The notes under the pieces: model-generated
What the model saw: only the letters and a program-made list of their open reading frames with translations
What the model was told of the DNA's origin: nothing
Databases searched by the model: none
Shown: positions 1-9,974 of the stretch, in pieces
Position numbering within the stretch: position 1 is the stretch's first letter
Layout: every line of letters begins with the position of its first letter
DNA from: Pararoseomonas baculiformis
GTDB lineage: Bacteria; Pseudomonadota; Alphaproteobacteria; Acetobacterales; Acetobacteraceae
Length of the DNA: 64,000 nt
Reading direction: 5' to 3'
Assembly (NCBI RefSeq): GCF_017813395.1
Contig: NZ_JAGIZB010000005.1
Coordinates: 62,001 to 126,000, forward strand
Translations under genes and position numbers: made by a program

Positions 1-1076
1 TTCTCACGGCGGCACCCGCCGCCGTGGTTCCGGTGGCCCTGGCCGCCCCGGCCATTGCACAGACCAACCCGGAGGTGCGCTGGCGCCTCACCTCCTCGTT
101 CCCGCGCAACACGGACATCCTGTGGGGCACGGCCGAGGCCGTGGCGCGCCGCGTGGGCGAGCTGACCGATGGGCGCTTCCGCATCCAGCCCTTCCCGGGC
201 GGCGAGATCGCGCCCGCCCTGGCCGCTCTGGACGCCGTGCAGTCGGGCAGCATCGAATGCGCCCACACCGCATCGTATTACTATATCGGCAAGGACCCGG
301 CCCTGGCCTTCTTCACGGCCGTGCCCTTCGGCCTGAATGCGCGCCAGAACACGGCCTGGCTCCGCTTCGGCGGGGGCCAGGACCTGATGAACGAGATGAT
401 GCGCGAGTACAACGCGATCGCCTTCCCCTGCGGCGATACGGGCGCGCAGATGGGCGGCTGGTTCCGGCGCGAGATCCGCACCGTGGACGACGTGAAGGGG
501 CTGAAGTTCCGCATCACCGGCCTGGCCGGGCAGGTGTTCCAGAAGATGGGCGCCACCCCCTCGGTGGTGCCGGCCTCGGACATCTACTCCTCGCTGGAGC
601 GCGGGACGATCGATGCGGCCGAGTTCGTCGGCCCGCATGACGACGAGAAGCTCGGCTTCGCGCGGGTGGCGCCGAACTACTATGCCCCGGGCTTCTGGGA
701 GCCGGGCGCCCGCCTGCACCTCATTGCCAACCAGCGGGCTTATGAGGCGCTGCCCGCTGCCTACAAGGCGGCGATCGCGGTGGCTTCCGCCGAGGCGGAT
801 GCCGAGATGGTGGCGAAGTACGACTACGCGAATCCGCAGGCGCTGCGCCGCCTTGTGGCCGGCGGCGCGCAGCTCCGCTTCTGGTCCCGCCCGATCCTCG
901 AGGCCGCCTGGCGCGCCACGAACGAGGTTATGGACGACCTGGCCAGCAAGAATGAGCGCTTCAAGCGGATCATGGAGAGCCAGCGCCGCTTCCGGGACGA
1001 GGTTTACACCTGGCACCGCGTGAGCGAGAATTCATTCGACAACTTCGCTTTCACGGCCTCGCAGACGGTGCGCTGA
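1..1076 (+). CDS. TRAP transporter solute-binding protein (DctP type), 5' partial
   Basis: Periplasmic receptor of a tripartite ATP-independent (TRAP) transporter, which hands a carboxylate-like substrate to a DctQM membrane pair not present here. The frame is open to the left edge; an internal GTG lies at 24, but the residues before and after it read as the Ala-rich end of a Sec or Tat signal peptide finishing in AIAQ, so the true start lies outside the window. The mature part shows DctP-family features: WRLTSSFPRNTD at the first strand, GLKFRITGLAGQVFQKMGA with the family's substrate-carboxylate-binding Arg region, and the Ala-Glu-Phe-Val-Gly-Pro segment near residue 200. It resembles the FcbT/mannitol-chloroaromatic subgroup; the ligand cannot be read. 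A strong terminator follows, so the operon ends here. Confidence 0.88.
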   Translation, partial: LTAAPAAVVPVALAAPAIAQTNPEVRWRLTSSFPRNTDILWGTAEAVARRVGELTDGRFRIQPFPGGEIAPALAALDAVQSGSIECAHTASYYYIGKDPALAFFTAVPFGLNARQNTAWLRFGGGQDLMNEMMREYNAIAFPCGDTGAQMGGWFRREIRTVDDVKGLKFRITGLAGQVFQKMGATPSVVPASDIYSSLERGTIDAAEFVGPHDDEKLGFARVAPNYYAPGFWEPGARLHLIANQRAYEALPAAYKAAIAVASAEADAEMVAKYDYANPQALRRLVAGGAQLRFWSRPILEAAWRATNEVMDDLASKNERFKRIMESQRRFRDEVYTWHRVSENSFDNFAFTASQTVR

Positions 1077-1096
1077 ACCGCCTGGGGGCTTAAAGG

Positions 1097-1128
1097 AAAG
1101 GGGCGGGGCCGGGGGGCCCCGCCCCTTT
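1097..1128 (+). terminator. Rho-independent terminator after the TRAP receptor gene
   Basis: Perfect 14-bp inverted repeat (1097-1110 and 1115-1128) with a four-G loop. The arms end in AAA/TTT, so the stem carries its own short T run followed by CTCGTTC. It lies 20 bp after the stop of the TRAP receptor and about 50 bp before uppP, so it separates the two transcripts. Confidence 0.8.
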
Positions 1129-1177
1129 CTCGTTCCATCCGCGCCCGCCCCTCGCGCCGACGCCCACGGAAAACCCC

Positions 1178-1984
1178 ATGGATATTCCCGGCCTCTTGTC
1201 CGCCCTTCTCCTGGGCGTGGTGGAAGGGCTGACCGAGTTCCTGCCGATCTCCTCCACAGGGCACCTGATCCTGCTGGGCGAGCTGATCGGCTTCGAGGGA
1301 CCGCCGGGCAAGGTTTTCGAGATCGCGGTCCAGCTTGGCGCAATCCTGGCGGTGGTGCTCACCTATTGGGGGCAGCTCTGGCGCATAGCGCTGGGCATGT
1401 GGCGCCCCGGCACGGTGGAGCGCTTCACCGCCGTCAATCTGTTCCTTGCCTTCCTCCCCGCCCTGGTGATCGGCGCCGTGCTGCACGGACCGATCACCCG
1501 GATGCTGTTCAATCCCTGGGTCGTGGCGATCGCGCTGATCCTGGGCGGCATCGCCATCATCGCCATCGAACGGGCACGGCCGAATCCCACCATCGCCTCG
1601 GTGCCGGAGATCGGTCCGCTCGCGGCGTTGCTGATCGGCTTCGGGCAGGTCCTGGCCATGATCCCCGGAACCAGCCGTTCCGGCGCCACGATCATCACCG
1701 CCCTGCTGCTTGGCGTGGAGCGGCGGACGGCGGCGGAGTTTTCCTTCCTTCTCGCCATCCCCACCATGCTGGCGGCGACGGTCTACAGCCTCTGGAAAGC
1801 GCGCCAGGACCTTGATCTCTCGAGCCTTGGCCAGATTGGCATCGGCTTCGCCGCGGCCTTCGTCGTCGCCATGGTCGTGATCCGCGTGGTCCTGGCCTCC
1901 ATCTCGCGAATCGGGTTTACGCCCTTCGGGTGGTATCGGATCGCGCTGGGCGGAATCATTCTCGTCTGGCTTGCGCTTCGCTGA
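1178..1984 (+). CDS. uppP: Undecaprenyl-diphosphatase UppP/BacA
   Basis: Integral membrane phosphatase that removes a phosphate from undecaprenyl pyrophosphate at the periplasmic face, recycling the lipid carrier for peptidoglycan and other envelope polymers; overproduction gives bacitracin resistance. At 268 aa it has normal family length. Both signature motifs are intact: EGLTEFLPISSTGH at residues 16-29, containing the catalytic Glu pair region, and PGTSRSG at 163-169 with the phosphate-binding Arg. Seven or eight hydrophobic segments are visible. The start ATG follows the terminator region directly; the ribosome site is weak. It appears monocistronic. Confidence 0.96.
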   Translation: MDIPGLLSALLLGVVEGLTEFLPISSTGHLILLGELIGFEGPPGKVFEIAVQLGAILAVVLTYWGQLWRIALGMWRPGTVERFTAVNLFLAFLPALVIGAVLHGPITRMLFNPWVVAIALILGGIAIIAIERARPNPTIASVPEIGPLAALLIGFGQVLAMIPGTSRSGATIITALLLGVERRTAAEFSFLLAIPTMLAATVYSLWKARQDLDLSSLGQIGIGFAAAFVVAMVVIRVVLASISRIGFTPFGWYRIALGGIILVWLALR

Positions 1985-2052
1985 CGAGCCTTCGCTTCCT
2001 TCATCGCGCCGGGTAGCGTAACGGTGCGATGCCGCGAAAAGGAGAGGGCTGC

Positions 2053-2496
2053 ATGGTGACGCCGCGGATTCGTGCCGGGCTGTTTGGGCTTGGCCTGCTT
2101 GGCCTGGCCGCATCGCCGGTTGCGGCACAGAGCTGGCCGAGCGATTCCGGGCCGACCGGCGACTATCTCGGCTCTGCGGTCCGGCAGTTCGAAAGGCTGG
2201 CGCCCCCGCCCATCGAGGCGGCGGGGCGTGCGGAGCGGCCCGTGCCCAACCTGCCCATCACGGATGTGCCGGGCGGTGCCGTGGATGTCGGCATGCCCGT
2301 CATCACCTCGGCCCCGCTCATGGAGCGCAGCACGCCCCAGCCCCGGGCCAGCCGGCGCGCGCCCTATCGCCAGGGTCGCGCGACCTCTGTTCGCACCCGC
2401 TCGCCGGATATCCGCGAATCGCGGCTCGAGCGGCGGATCGCGGCGCAGGAGCGCCGGATCCAGGAACTCGAGCGGCAGCTTCAGCAGTCCCGCTGA
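2053..2496 (+). CDS. Small secreted protein with C-terminal coiled coil, function unknown
   Basis: No family recognised. The ATG at 2053 is chosen because GGAGAGG lies just upstream at 2041-2047; an earlier in-frame ATG at 2029 would place eight charged residues before the signal peptide. The 147-aa product has a clear signal peptide (hydrophobic run ending SPVAAQ), a Pro-rich middle, an Arg-rich stretch, and a short C-terminal heptad segment (LERRIAAQERRIQELERQL) that should form a coiled coil. It could therefore be a periplasmic or surface oligomer. It is convergent with the CoA-transferase operon. Confidence 0.6.
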   Translation: MVTPRIRAGLFGLGLLGLAASPVAAQSWPSDSGPTGDYLGSAVRQFERLAPPPIEAAGRAERPVPNLPITDVPGGAVDVGMPVITSAPLMERSTPQPRASRRAPYRQGRATSVRTRSPDIRESRLERRIAAQERRIQELERQLQQSR

Positions 2497-2569
2497 GGAA
2501 ACAGCGGGCTTTTCGCTCAGCACGCCGGCAGATGTCCTGCTTACGCCGGGGCCGCAACCGGCGGCCAGG

Positions 2570-2591
2570 CCGGGGCGCCGGGGCGCCCCGG
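2570..2591. terminator. GC-rich hairpin between convergent genes
   Basis: Perfect 10-bp inverted repeat (2570-2579 with 2582-2591) with almost no loop, so in practice a 9-bp stem with a 4-nt loop. It lies between the convergent stops at 2496 and 2599 and could end both transcripts. No T tract follows on either strand, so intrinsic termination is uncertain. Confidence 0.4.
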
Positions 2592-2598
2592 TGGGTTC

Positions 2599-3246
2599 TC
2601 AGCGGTTGCGCAGGGCCACGTCGTATTCGGCCTCGGTCTTGGCCCGCATCTCCTCCTCGGTCACGCCGGGCGCAAGCTCCAGCAGGCGCATCCGGCCCGC
2701 GGCCTTGTCCACCTCCAGCACGCCGAGATCGGTGACCACCAGATCGACCACGCCCTGGCCGGTCAGGGGAAGGGTGCACTCCTTCAGCAGCTTGGGCTTG
2801 CCGCCGGCGGTGTGCTCCATCAGCACCACCACGCGCTTCACGCCGGCCACCAGATCCATGGCGCCGCCCATGCCCTTCACCATCTTGCCCGGGATCATCC
2901 AGTTCGCCAGGTCACCGTTCTGGGCCACCTGCAGCGCACCGAGGATGGACAGGTCGATATGCCCGCCACGGATCATGGCGAAGCTGTCGGCCGAGGAGAA
3001 ATAGCTGGTCGACGGCAGCTCGGAGACGGTCTGCTTGCCGGCGTTGATGAGGTCCGGGTCCTCCTCGCCCTCCAGCGGGAAGGGACCGATCCCGAGCATC
3101 CCGTTCTCGCTCTGCAGCTGAACGGAGACGCCCTCGGGGATGTGGTTGGCCACCAGGGTCGGGATGCCGATGCCCAGGTTCACATAGAAGCCGTCCTCCA
3201 GCTCGCGGGCAGCGCGGGCGGCCATTTCGTCGCGGGTCCAGGCCAT
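2599..3246 (-). CDS. scoB: 3-oxoacid CoA-transferase subunit B
   Basis: Beta subunit of a family I CoA-transferase that moves CoA from succinyl-CoA to a 3-oxo acid such as acetoacetate or 3-oxoadipate, through a glutamyl-CoA enzyme intermediate. The catalytic Glu is in the SENGMLG motif at residues 46-52 (E47), and GxGIPT near residue 25 is the usual N-terminal signature. The 215-aa length fits the separate B subunit of ScoAB/AtoAD/PcaIJ. GAGGAGC precedes the start. It follows scoA with a 13-bp gap, so the two are cotranscribed. Sequence alone favours acetoacetate over 3-oxoadipate because no aromatic-degradation genes are nearby, but this is inference. Confidence 0.9.
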   Translation of the reverse strand: MAWTRDEMAARAARELEDGFYVNLGIGIPTLVANHIPEGVSVQLQSENGMLGIGPFPLEGEEDPDLINAGKQTVSELPSTSYFSSADSFAMIRGGHIDLSILGALQVAQNGDLANWMIPGKMVKGMGGAMDLVAGVKRVVVLMEHTAGGKPKLLKECTLPLTGQGVVDLVVTDLGVLEVDKAAGRMRLLELAPGVTEEEMRAKTEAEYDVALRNR

Positions 3247-3259
3247 GGCTCGGCGCTCC

Positions 3260-4015
3260 TCAGCGGGTGGGAAGGGGATCAGTGCCGGCGGCGGCCGGCG
3301 CGGCGGATTCGGAGCGCTTCCGGACCGTTCGCTGCTCGATGCGCTTCTCCGTGCCGGGGGGCACGACGATCATGCGCTTCACATAGATGCCGGGCGTGTG
3401 GATGTGGTCCGGGTTCAGCTCTCCCTGCCCGACCATTTCCTCCACCTGCACCACCGTCATGCGGGCGGCGGTGGCCATCACCGGGTTGAAGTTCCGCGCC
3501 GTCTTGCGGAAGACCAGATTGCCTTCCGGATCCGCCTTCCAGGCATGGATGATGGCGAGGTCCGCCATGATCCCGCGCTCCATCACATAGGTCACCCCGT
3601 CGAATTCCTGGGTCGGCTTGCCCTCGGCCACGGCGGTGCCCACGCCCGTGCGGGTGAAGAAGGCCGGGATGCCCGCGCCGCCGGCGCGGATCCGCTCGGC
3701 CAGCGTGCCCTGCGGGTTGAACTCGATCTCCAATTCCCCGGCCAGGAACTGGCGGGCGAATTCTGCATTCTCGCCGACATAGGAGGCGATCATCTTCCGG
3801 ACCTGCCGTGTCTTCAGCAGCAGGCCCAGCCCGGCATCGTCCACGCCGGCATTGTTCGAGACGAAGGTGAGATCCTTCACGCCGCTGTCGCGAATGGCCT
3901 CGATCAGAAGGTTCGGAATGCCGCAGAGACCGAAGCCGCCGGAATGGATGAGCATCCCGTCGCGCAGCAGCCCGTCCAGCGCCGCCTTCGCGTCCGGGTA
4001 GAGTTTCCTGCTCAT
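3260..4015 (-). CDS. scoA: 3-oxoacid CoA-transferase subunit A
   Basis: Alpha subunit partner of the downstream gene; the two form the heterotetrameric CoA-transferase. It carries the CoA-binding signature [13 protein letters not shown] at about residues 26-38 and the [12 protein letters not shown] segment typical of the A subunit. The product is 251 aa with a slightly extended, Arg/Ser-rich C-terminal tail. The start ATG at 4015 has a good ribosome site (GGAGGAAG). It is the first gene of the two-gene operon; its promoter must lie in the 130 bp shared with the divergent tRNA gene. Confidence 0.9.
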   Translation of the reverse strand: MSRKLYPDAKAALDGLLRDGMLIHSGGFGLCGIPNLLIEAIRDSGVKDLTFVSNNAGVDDAGLGLLLKTRQVRKMIASYVGENAEFARQFLAGELEIEFNPQGTLAERIRAGGAGIPAFFTRTGVGTAVAEGKPTQEFDGVTYVMERGIMADLAIIHAWKADPEGNLVFRKTARNFNPVMATAARMTVVQVEEMVGQGELNPDHIHTPGIYVKRMIVVPPGTEKRIEQRTVRKRSESAAPAAAGTDPLPTR

Positions 4016-4103
4016 TCGATGGCTTCCTCCAGCGCTTTCGGCGGCCGGAGGCTAGCCCTCCCTCCCTCCTTCATAAAGGGGCGGAAAATCGCAAGAAGGG
4101 GTA

Positions 4104-4131
4104 TTGCCGCCCCTGCGGCAGGGGGCTATAT
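4104..4131 (+). promoter_or_regulatory. Candidate sigma70-type promoter for tRNA-Ala
   Basis: TTGCCG (4104-4109) and CTATAT (4126-4131) are separated by 16 bp and would start transcription near 4138, about 13 bp before the mature 5' end of the tRNA. Spacing and position are right; the match was judged by eye. Confidence 0.5.
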
Positions 4132-4150
4132 CGCGGCACCCGCACGGTGG

Positions 4151-4226
<76 letters not shown>

Positions 4227-4241
4227 GTTTAAGCGGATGAC

Positions 4242-4269
4242 GCGGGGCGCTCGGAAACGGGCGCCCCGC
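4242..4269 (+). terminator. Terminator after tRNA-Ala
   Basis: Inverted repeat GCGGGGCGC (4242-4250) with GCGCCCCGC (4261-4269), extended inward to a GAAA tetraloop and followed by TCTCTTTTCT. It ends the tRNA transcript 16 bp after the CCA. Confidence 0.8.
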
Positions 4270-4328
4270 TCTCTTTTCTGCCTCTCTTCTTTCCGTTCTC
4301 TTTGTCCTCACGGACAAGAACTTGCCGC

Positions 4329-4694
4329 TTACCCCACGCCGACGATCCGCCAGGCGTATTCACTTCCATCCGGCTCAGAGATCGTCACCGTCTCCCCGGG
4401 CCGGCACGGCGCCCTGCCGCGGATCACAGCCTGCAACGGGGCGTCCACCGGGTTGTCGTCCCGCCGGAAGAAGCGCAGGGCCCAGCCCATGTCGGGGTCA
4501 TACAGGACATCCCCGTCCATGAGGCCCTGGCCGGGCCAGAAGCGGCGGGCCGGCCACATGGCCGCATCCTCACGCCAGGCATTCGGATCCGGAAAACCCT
4601 GGTGATCCAGGGTGAGCGTCACCTCGTAGCGGTGCTCGGGGCTGCCCTCGGGAAGTCCGCCTCCGCCGCTCGGCGACAGGACGACGAGCGGCAT
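4329..4694 (-). CDS. Conserved small cytoplasmic protein, function unknown
   Basis: Family not recognised. The 121-aa product has no signal peptide or membrane segment and is rich in Trp, Pro and acidic residues; the C-terminal half (RPGETVTISEPDGSEYAWRI) looks like a short beta-rich fold. Its ribosome site is exceptional: positions 4701-4710 read AGGAAGGAGG on the minus strand, a near-perfect match to the 16S anti-Shine-Dalgarno, eight bases from the ATG. It begins 36 bp after the stop of kup and is probably cotranscribed with it, which suggests translation much stronger than that of the transporter gene. Confidence 0.6.
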   Translation of the reverse strand: MPLVVLSPSGGGGLPEGSPEHRYEVTLTLDHQGFPDPNAWREDAAMWPARRFWPGQGLMDGDVLYDPDMGWALRFFRRDDNPVDAPLQAVIRGRAPCRPGETVTISEPDGSEYAWRIVGVG

Positions 4695-4730
4695 GCGGAA
4701 CCTCCTTCCTCTCAGCTGGCCTCCGGCCGC

Positions 4731-6611
4731 CTAGATGGCGACCCGGACGCCCAGTTCGACCACGCGGTCACTTGGGATACGGAAAAACTCAGTTGCCGGA
4801 ACCGAGTTGCGGGACATGATGCCGAAGAGCCATTGCTGCCAGCGCGGCATCTTCGGGATCGCTGAGGCCACGACGGTTTCCCGCCCCAGGAAGTAGGAGG
4901 CCTGCATCGGCTCGTAATCGACGCCCACCTCGCGCAGGCCTTCAAGCTCCCGCGGGATATTGGGGCTCTCCTGGAAGCCGTAGCACAGGGACACCCGGTG
5001 GATGCCCGGCGCCAGCTCCTCCACATGGCGGCGGGCCCTCACCTGCGGCACGTCCTCGCCCGAGACCGTGACGAAGAGCACGCGCTCATGCAGGACCTTG
5101 TTGTGCTTCAGGTTGTGCAGGAGGGCGCTGGGCACGTAGTCGGCCTGGCTGGTCATGAAGACGGCAATCCCGGGCACCCGCACCGTGCGGGACTGCGGCA
5201 GGCGGGCGAGGAAAGATTTGAGCGGAAGGCTGTCCTGCCGGAACCGGCTGAAGAGCAGGTCCCGCCCACGCCGCCAGGTGAGCATCATGGCGAAGAGCCC
5301 ACCACCAAGCAGGAGAGGCACCCAGCCGCCATCCGGGATCTTGAGGACGTTGGAGATGAAGAAGGCGAGGTCGAGCAGGAAGAGCGGCGTGAAGACCGCG
5401 ATGACCAGGGACAGCGACCAGCCGAAGCTGCGGCGGAAGACCAGCCCCGCCAGGGTGGACGTCGCCAGGAAGGTGCCGGTGACGGCCAGGCCATAAGCGG
5501 CCGCCAGGCTGTCCGAGTTGCGGAAGGTGACCACCAGGATGACCACCCCGAGCAGCAGCGCGAAGTTCACCTGGGGCATGTAGATCTGCCCCTCCTCCGT
5601 CTCGCTGGTGTGGCGCACGACGAGGCGGGGCAGGAAGCCGAGTTGCACGCATTGCCGGGCGATCGAATAGGCCCCCGAGATCATCGCCTGGCTGGCGATG
5701 ATGGTGGCGGCGGTCGCGAGGACCACGAGCGGCAGGCGCAGCCATTCGGGAGCCAGCAGGTAGAAGGGGTTCTCCAGCGCCGCACGGTCGGAGAGCAGCA
5801 GGGCGCCCTGCCCCAGATAGTTCAGGCTGAGCGCCGGCAGGACGAAGGCGATCCAGGCCAGCTGGATCGGGCGGCGGCCGAAATGCCCCATGTCGGCATA
5901 GAGGGCCTCGGCCCCCGTCACGGCCAGCACCACGGAGCCCAGGGCGATGAAGGCGGCCAGATGATAGGCCAGCGCGAAGCGCACGGCGTAATGAGGGGAG
6001 AGGGCGACCAGCACCTCAGGCTCCCGGACCACCTCAATCAGGCCGAGGAGGCCGATCACGCCGAACCACAGCACGGTGATCGGGCCGAAGACCGCGCCCA
6101 TGCTCCCGGTGCCACGGTACTGGAAGAGGAACAGGGCCAGAAGGACGGCCAGGGAAAGGGGGACCACCGCGTCCTCGAAGGTCGGGGAGATGACCTTCAG
6201 GCCCTCAACGGCGGAAAGGACCGAGATGGCCGGGGTGATGACACCGTCGCCGAAGAAGAGCGCCGCGCCCGCGATCCCGACCAGGGCGATGAGCCAACGG
6301 CCCCGCTCCGTCACGGCAGCGCGCTGGGCGAGCGCCATGAGGGCCAGGATACCGCCCTCCCCCTTGTTGTCCGCCCGCATGACAAGGAAGACATATTTCA
6401 CGGTCACCACAATGATGAGCGACCAGATGATGAGGCTGAGGATCCCCAGGATCTCCCAGCGCTCCAGCCCATCGGAGGAGAAGTGCGACAGGGCCGCCCG
6501 CATCGCGTAGAGCGGGCTTGTTCCGATATCGCCGTAAACGATGCCGAGGACGGCCAGGAGGACGGCCGCGCTGAGAGGCTGCCGATCGCCGTGGGTGGCC
6601 GCAGATGTCAC
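4731..6611 (-). CDS. kup: Low-affinity potassium uptake transporter Kup
   Basis: K+:H+ symporter of the KUP/HAK/KT family in the inner membrane. The first membrane helix has the family signature [14 protein letters not shown], followed by about twelve helices and a cytosolic C-terminal domain of about 170 aa. I take the GTG at 6611 as start because the product then begins [17 protein letters not shown], which is the usual Kup N-terminus; a TTG at 6671 would add 20 residues (646 aa in total). Key segments such as [18 protein letters not shown] are intact. It is followed at 36 bp by a small unknown gene. Confidence 0.95.
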   Translation of the reverse strand: MTSAATHGDRQPLSAAVLLAVLGIVYGDIGTSPLYAMRAALSHFSSDGLERWEILGILSLIIWSLIIVVTVKYVFLVMRADNKGEGGILALMALAQRAAVTERGRWLIALVGIAGAALFFGDGVITPAISVLSAVEGLKVISPTFEDAVVPLSLAVLLALFLFQYRGTGSMGAVFGPITVLWFGVIGLLGLIEVVREPEVLVALSPHYAVRFALAYHLAAFIALGSVVLAVTGAEALYADMGHFGRRPIQLAWIAFVLPALSLNYLGQGALLLSDRAALENPFYLLAPEWLRLPLVVLATAATIIASQAMISGAYSIARQCVQLGFLPRLVVRHTSETEEGQIYMPQVNFALLLGVVILVVTFRNSDSLAAAYGLAVTGTFLATSTLAGLVFRRSFGWSLSLVIAVFTPLFLLDLAFFISNVLKIPDGGWVPLLLGGGLFAMMLTWRRGRDLLFSRFRQDSLPLKSFLARLPQSRTVRVPGIAVFMTSQADYVPSALLHNLKHNKVLHERVLFVTVSGEDVPQVRARRHVEELAPGIHRVSLCYGFQESPNIPRELEGLREVGVDYEPMQASYFLGRETVVASAIPKMPRWQQWLFGIMSRNSVPATEFFRIPSDRVVELGVRVAI

Positions 6612-6758
6612 GTCCGTTGTCCGCGCTAATTGGTTGGCGGCGGCATATGACCGCTGCCCCGGACGCTGCAACCCCCGGTCCGGCCGGGTGGTTGCAGGGC
6701 CGTTATGCGTTTCGCGGAAAGGGGCGGCATGGAGGCTGCCGCGCCCTGGCCTCCGGGC

Positions 6759-7553
6759 TCAGTGCCCGCGCAGGATCTGGGACAGGAAGGTCTGCAGGCG
6801 CTCGGTGGATGGATTGCTGAAAAGCTGCTCCGGCGCGCCCTGCTCCACCACCTCGCCCCGGTCCATGAAGACCACGCGGTCCGCCACCTGGCGGGCGAAG
6901 CCCATCTCATGGGTCACGCAGATCATGGTCATGCCGTCCTCGGCCAGCCCGACCATGGTGTCCAGAACCTCCTTGATCATCTCGGGGTCGAGCGCGGAGG
7001 TTGGCTCGTCGAAAAGCATGATCTTGGGCTTCATGCACAGCGCCCGGGCGATGGCCACGCGCTGCTGCTGCCCGCCGGAAAGCTGGCCCGGGTATTTGCG
7101 CGCCTGGTCCGGGATCTTCACCCGGGTCAGGTAGTGCATCGCCAGCTCCTCCGCCTCCTTCTTGGGCATGTGGCGGACCCAGATCGGGGCGAGGGTGCAG
7201 TTCTCAAGAATCGTCAGATGCGGGAACAGGTTGAAGGACTGGAACACCATCCCGACCTCGCGCCGGATAGCGTCCAGGGCGCGGACATCATCCGTCAGTT
7301 CCGTCCCGTCCACGACGATCCGGCCCTCCTGGTGCTGCTCCAGCCGGTTGATGCAGCGGATCATGGTGGACTTGCCGGAGCCGGAGGGCCCGCAGACCAC
7401 GACCCGCTCGCCGGTCGCGACCTGGAGGGAGATGTCCCGCAGGACATGCATGGAGCCGTACCACTTGTTCACCTTGTCCAGCAGGATGGCCGGAGGCGCA
7501 TCCGCGCGGATGGAGGAGGCGATGTGGGTTTCGGTGTCGAGCGCGGCGCTCAT
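6759..7553 (-). CDS. aapP: Amino-acid ABC transporter ATP-binding protein AapP
   Basis: Cytosolic ATPase of the polar/general L-amino-acid uptake system; it dimerises under the AapQM permease. Walker A is GPSGSGKS, the signature is [12 protein letters not shown], Walker B is [12 protein letters not shown] and the switch His follows in VTHEMG. The start is placed at 7553 ([12 protein letters not shown]) because GAGAAGGA lies at 7561-7568; an open frame continues upstream only because it overlaps the end of aapM. The product is 264 aa. It is the last gene of aapJQMP, 20 bp after aapM. A weak hairpin (6724-6742) lies downstream. Confidence 0.94.
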   Translation of the reverse strand: MSAALDTETHIASSIRADAPPAILLDKVNKWYGSMHVLRDISLQVATGERVVVCGPSGSGKSTMIRCINRLEQHQEGRIVVDGTELTDDVRALDAIRREVGMVFQSFNLFPHLTILENCTLAPIWVRHMPKKEAEELAMHYLTRVKIPDQARKYPGQLSGGQQQRVAIARALCMKPKIMLFDEPTSALDPEMIKEVLDTMVGLAEDGMTMICVTHEMGFARQVADRVVFMDRGEVVEQGAPEQLFSNPSTERLQTFLSQILRGH

Positions 7554-7573
7554 GACGTGATCCTTCTCGGCGC

Positions 7574-8719
7574 TCAGCGAACGCGGTGGCGGTTCAGCTC
7601 CGCCTCCAGGTTCTGGCTGTAGCGGGACATGGCGAAGCAATAGATGAAGTAGATGACGGAAATGGCGATGTAGACCTCGACGCCGAAGCCCTGCCAGGCC
7701 GGCTCCACGATCGCGGTCTTGCCCGCGGTCAGCAGGTCGAAGATGCCGATGATGAGCACCAGCGACGTGTCCTTGAAGAAGCCGATGAAGGTGTTCACCA
7801 GCGGCGGGATCACGAGGCGGAGCGCCTGAGGCAGGATGATGAAGCCGGTCTTCTGCCAGTAGGAAAGGCCAAGCGCCTCGGCCGCCTCATACTGCCCCTT
7901 GGGCAGGGCCTGCAGGCCACCGCGCACCACCTCCGCCAGATAGGCGCCGGCGAAGAGGATCACGGCCACCTGGGCACGCAGCAGCTTGTCGATATTGAGC
8001 CCCTCCGGAAGGAAAAGGGGGAACATGACGCTGGCCATGAAGAGAAGGGAGATCAGCGGCACGCCGCGGATCAGCTCGACATAGGCGATGCAGAGCACCC
8101 GGATCGCCGGCATGGAGGAACGCCGCCCCAGCGCCACCAGGATGGCCAGCGGGAAGGCGAAGGCCAGGCCGAAGGTGGCAAGGATGAGCGTGATCGGGAG
8201 CCCGCCCCAGCGCTCCTGCGGGACATAGCTGAGGCCGAACACCCCGCCCCACATCAGGATGCCGATGGTGATCAGGGTGACGGCCCAGATGATGGCCAGC
8301 TCCCAGCGCCAGAAACGGCGCATGGCGGAGACGATATAGAGGCCCGTGAAGAGAAGGCAGACGATCGCCGGCCGCCAGTGCTCCTCATAGGGATAGGTGC
8401 CGAAAAGGATGAAGCGGTGCTTTTCCGTGATCACGGCCCAGCAGGCCCCGGGATCGGCGGAAGCCTTCAGCGCGCGGCAGGCCTGGGTCTGGTTGTTCTC
8501 GACCGACCAGATGGCGTTGATGAAGGCCCAGTCCACGAAGCTGATCGCATAGCGGACGATGAAATAGCCCAGGACCAGCGTCACCGCTGTGTTCAGCCAG
8601 GACGAGAAGAGATTCGCCCGAAGCCAGGCGGCAGGGCCCGTGGTCAGGGCAGGCGGCTGGCGCGGCGCGGCCGCCTCCGGCACGCCCGCGACCGAAGTGG
8701 TGAGGGGAATGTCGCTCAT
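7574..8719 (-). CDS. aapM: Amino-acid ABC transporter permease AapM
   Basis: One of the two inner-membrane permease subunits of the Aap system. The 381-aa length and a large N-terminal extension with extra helices, before the HisM-type core, are characteristic of AapM and distinguish it from short GlnP-like permeases. The EAA loop, which contacts the ATPase, reads [12 protein letters not shown]...[21 protein letters not shown] precedes the ATG. It sits 13 bp after aapQ. Confidence 0.93.
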   Translation of the reverse strand: MSDIPLTTSVAGVPEAAAPRQPPALTTGPAAWLRANLFSSWLNTAVTLVLGYFIVRYAISFVDWAFINAIWSVENNQTQACRALKASADPGACWAVITEKHRFILFGTYPYEEHWRPAIVCLLFTGLYIVSAMRRFWRWELAIIWAVTLITIGILMWGGVFGLSYVPQERWGGLPITLILATFGLAFAFPLAILVALGRRSSMPAIRVLCIAYVELIRGVPLISLLFMASVMFPLFLPEGLNIDKLLRAQVAVILFAGAYLAEVVRGGLQALPKGQYEAAEALGLSYWQKTGFIILPQALRLVIPPLVNTFIGFFKDTSLVLIIGIFDLLTAGKTAIVEPAWQGFGVEVYIAISVIYFIYCFAMSRYSQNLEAELNRHRVR

Positions 8720-8732
8720 TCCGGTTCTTCCC

Positions 8733-9935
8733 TCAGCGCTCGACCAGCGCGATGCGCGAGTTGTACCAGTTCATGAAGAAGCTGATGGACAGCGAGATCG
8801 ACAGGTAGACCAGCATGATGATGGCGATACCCTCGATCGCCTGTCCCGTCTGGTTCAGGGTGGTGTTGGCGATGCTGACGATGTCCTGGTAGCCGATCGC
8901 GACCGCCAGCGAGGAGTTCTTCGTCAGGTTCAGGTACTGGCTGGTCATCGGCGGCACGATCACCCGGAGCGCCTGCGGCAACACGATCTGCCGGAGCACT
9001 GTCCCGGAGCGGAGCCCGAGGGCCTGCGCCGCTTCCCACTGCCCATGCGGCACGGCCAGGATGCCGGCGCGCACGATCTCGGCGATGAAGCCGGCGGTGT
9101 AGGTGGTGAGCCCGATCAGGAGCGCGAAGTATTCCGGGGTGACCGTCATGCCGCCACGGAAGTTGAAGCCGCGCAGCTCGGGCCAGTCGATCGCGGTCGG
9201 CGCCCCGCCGGCCAGCCACACGACGAGCGGCAGGCCGAGCATGAAGCCCAGGGCCGCCGGCCAGATCCGGCGCGGCTGGCCGTCCTGCATCTGCCTGCGG
9301 CGCATGGCCTTCGCGAAGAGCCAGGTGGCCACGCAGCCCACCACAAAGGCGAGCAGGGCCCAGCTATGGGCGGGCTGCCAGTCGAGGAAGGGCAGCTTCA
9401 GGCCACGATTCGAAAGAAACACGCCCGCCGCGGGGTTCAGCGCCTGGCGCGGCCCGGGAAGGCTCTGGAGGATGGTGTACCAGAACAGCAGCTGCAGCAG
9501 CAGCGGCACGTCGCGGATCAGCTCGACATAGACCGCGGCGATCTTCGACAGCAGCCAGTTCCGGGACAGGCGCGCGATGCCGATCAGCGTGCCGAAGATG
9601 GTGGCCAGCACGATGCCGATCACGGCCACTTTCAGCGTGTTCAGCACGCCCACCGTGAGGGCGCGCAGATAGGTGCTTGCGGGCGTGTACTCGATCAGGG
9701 CCTCGCCGATCGGCAGCCCGGCCTCGCGCTGCAGGAAGCCGAAGCCCGTGGCGATCCGCCGGACCTCCAGGTTGTGCTGCGTGTTGCGCACCAACCACCA
9801 GATCACGCCGATGACGGCACCGACGATCAGCACCTGCCAGACGATGGCCCTGACGCGTTCATCGGCCCATGACAACCGAAGTTGCCGTTTCGGGGGTGTG
9901 CGGAGGTGCCGCGGGTCAGTGGCGGTCTGCGACAT
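8733..9935 (-). CDS. aapQ: Amino-acid ABC transporter permease AapQ
   Basis: Second permease subunit, paired with AapM. The 400-aa product has an N-terminal helix region containing the Aap-specific segment FGFLQREAGLPIGE, then a HisMQ-type core with the EAA loop (WEAAQALGLRSG...LPQALRVIVPP). A long loop and extra helix between core helices also match AapQ. It lies about 78 bp after aapJ, behind a strong hairpin, so less message is expected for it than for the receptor gene. Confidence 0.93.
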   Translation of the reverse strand: MSQTATDPRHLRTPPKRQLRLSWADERVRAIVWQVLIVGAVIGVIWWLVRNTQHNLEVRRIATGFGFLQREAGLPIGEALIEYTPASTYLRALTVGVLNTLKVAVIGIVLATIFGTLIGIARLSRNWLLSKIAAVYVELIRDVPLLLQLLFWYTILQSLPGPRQALNPAAGVFLSNRGLKLPFLDWQPAHSWALLAFVVGCVATWLFAKAMRRRQMQDGQPRRIWPAALGFMLGLPLVVWLAGGAPTAIDWPELRGFNFRGGMTVTPEYFALLIGLTTYTAGFIAEIVRAGILAVPHGQWEAAQALGLRSGTVLRQIVLPQALRVIVPPMTSQYLNLTKNSSLAVAIGYQDIVSIANTTLNQTGQAIEGIAIIMLVYLSISLSISFFMNWYNSRIALVER

Positions 9936-9974
9936 CCGGTGGGGCCTTTGTCTATTCTTGTTCTTCGAACAGGT

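Noticed and set aside
4998-6629. Long plus-strand open frame opposite kup
   Set aside because: Same shadow composition; kup has complete motifs on the minus strand.
6724-6742. Hairpin after aapP as a terminator
   Set aside because: The stem is only six bases with a seven-base loop and no T run; too weak to call.
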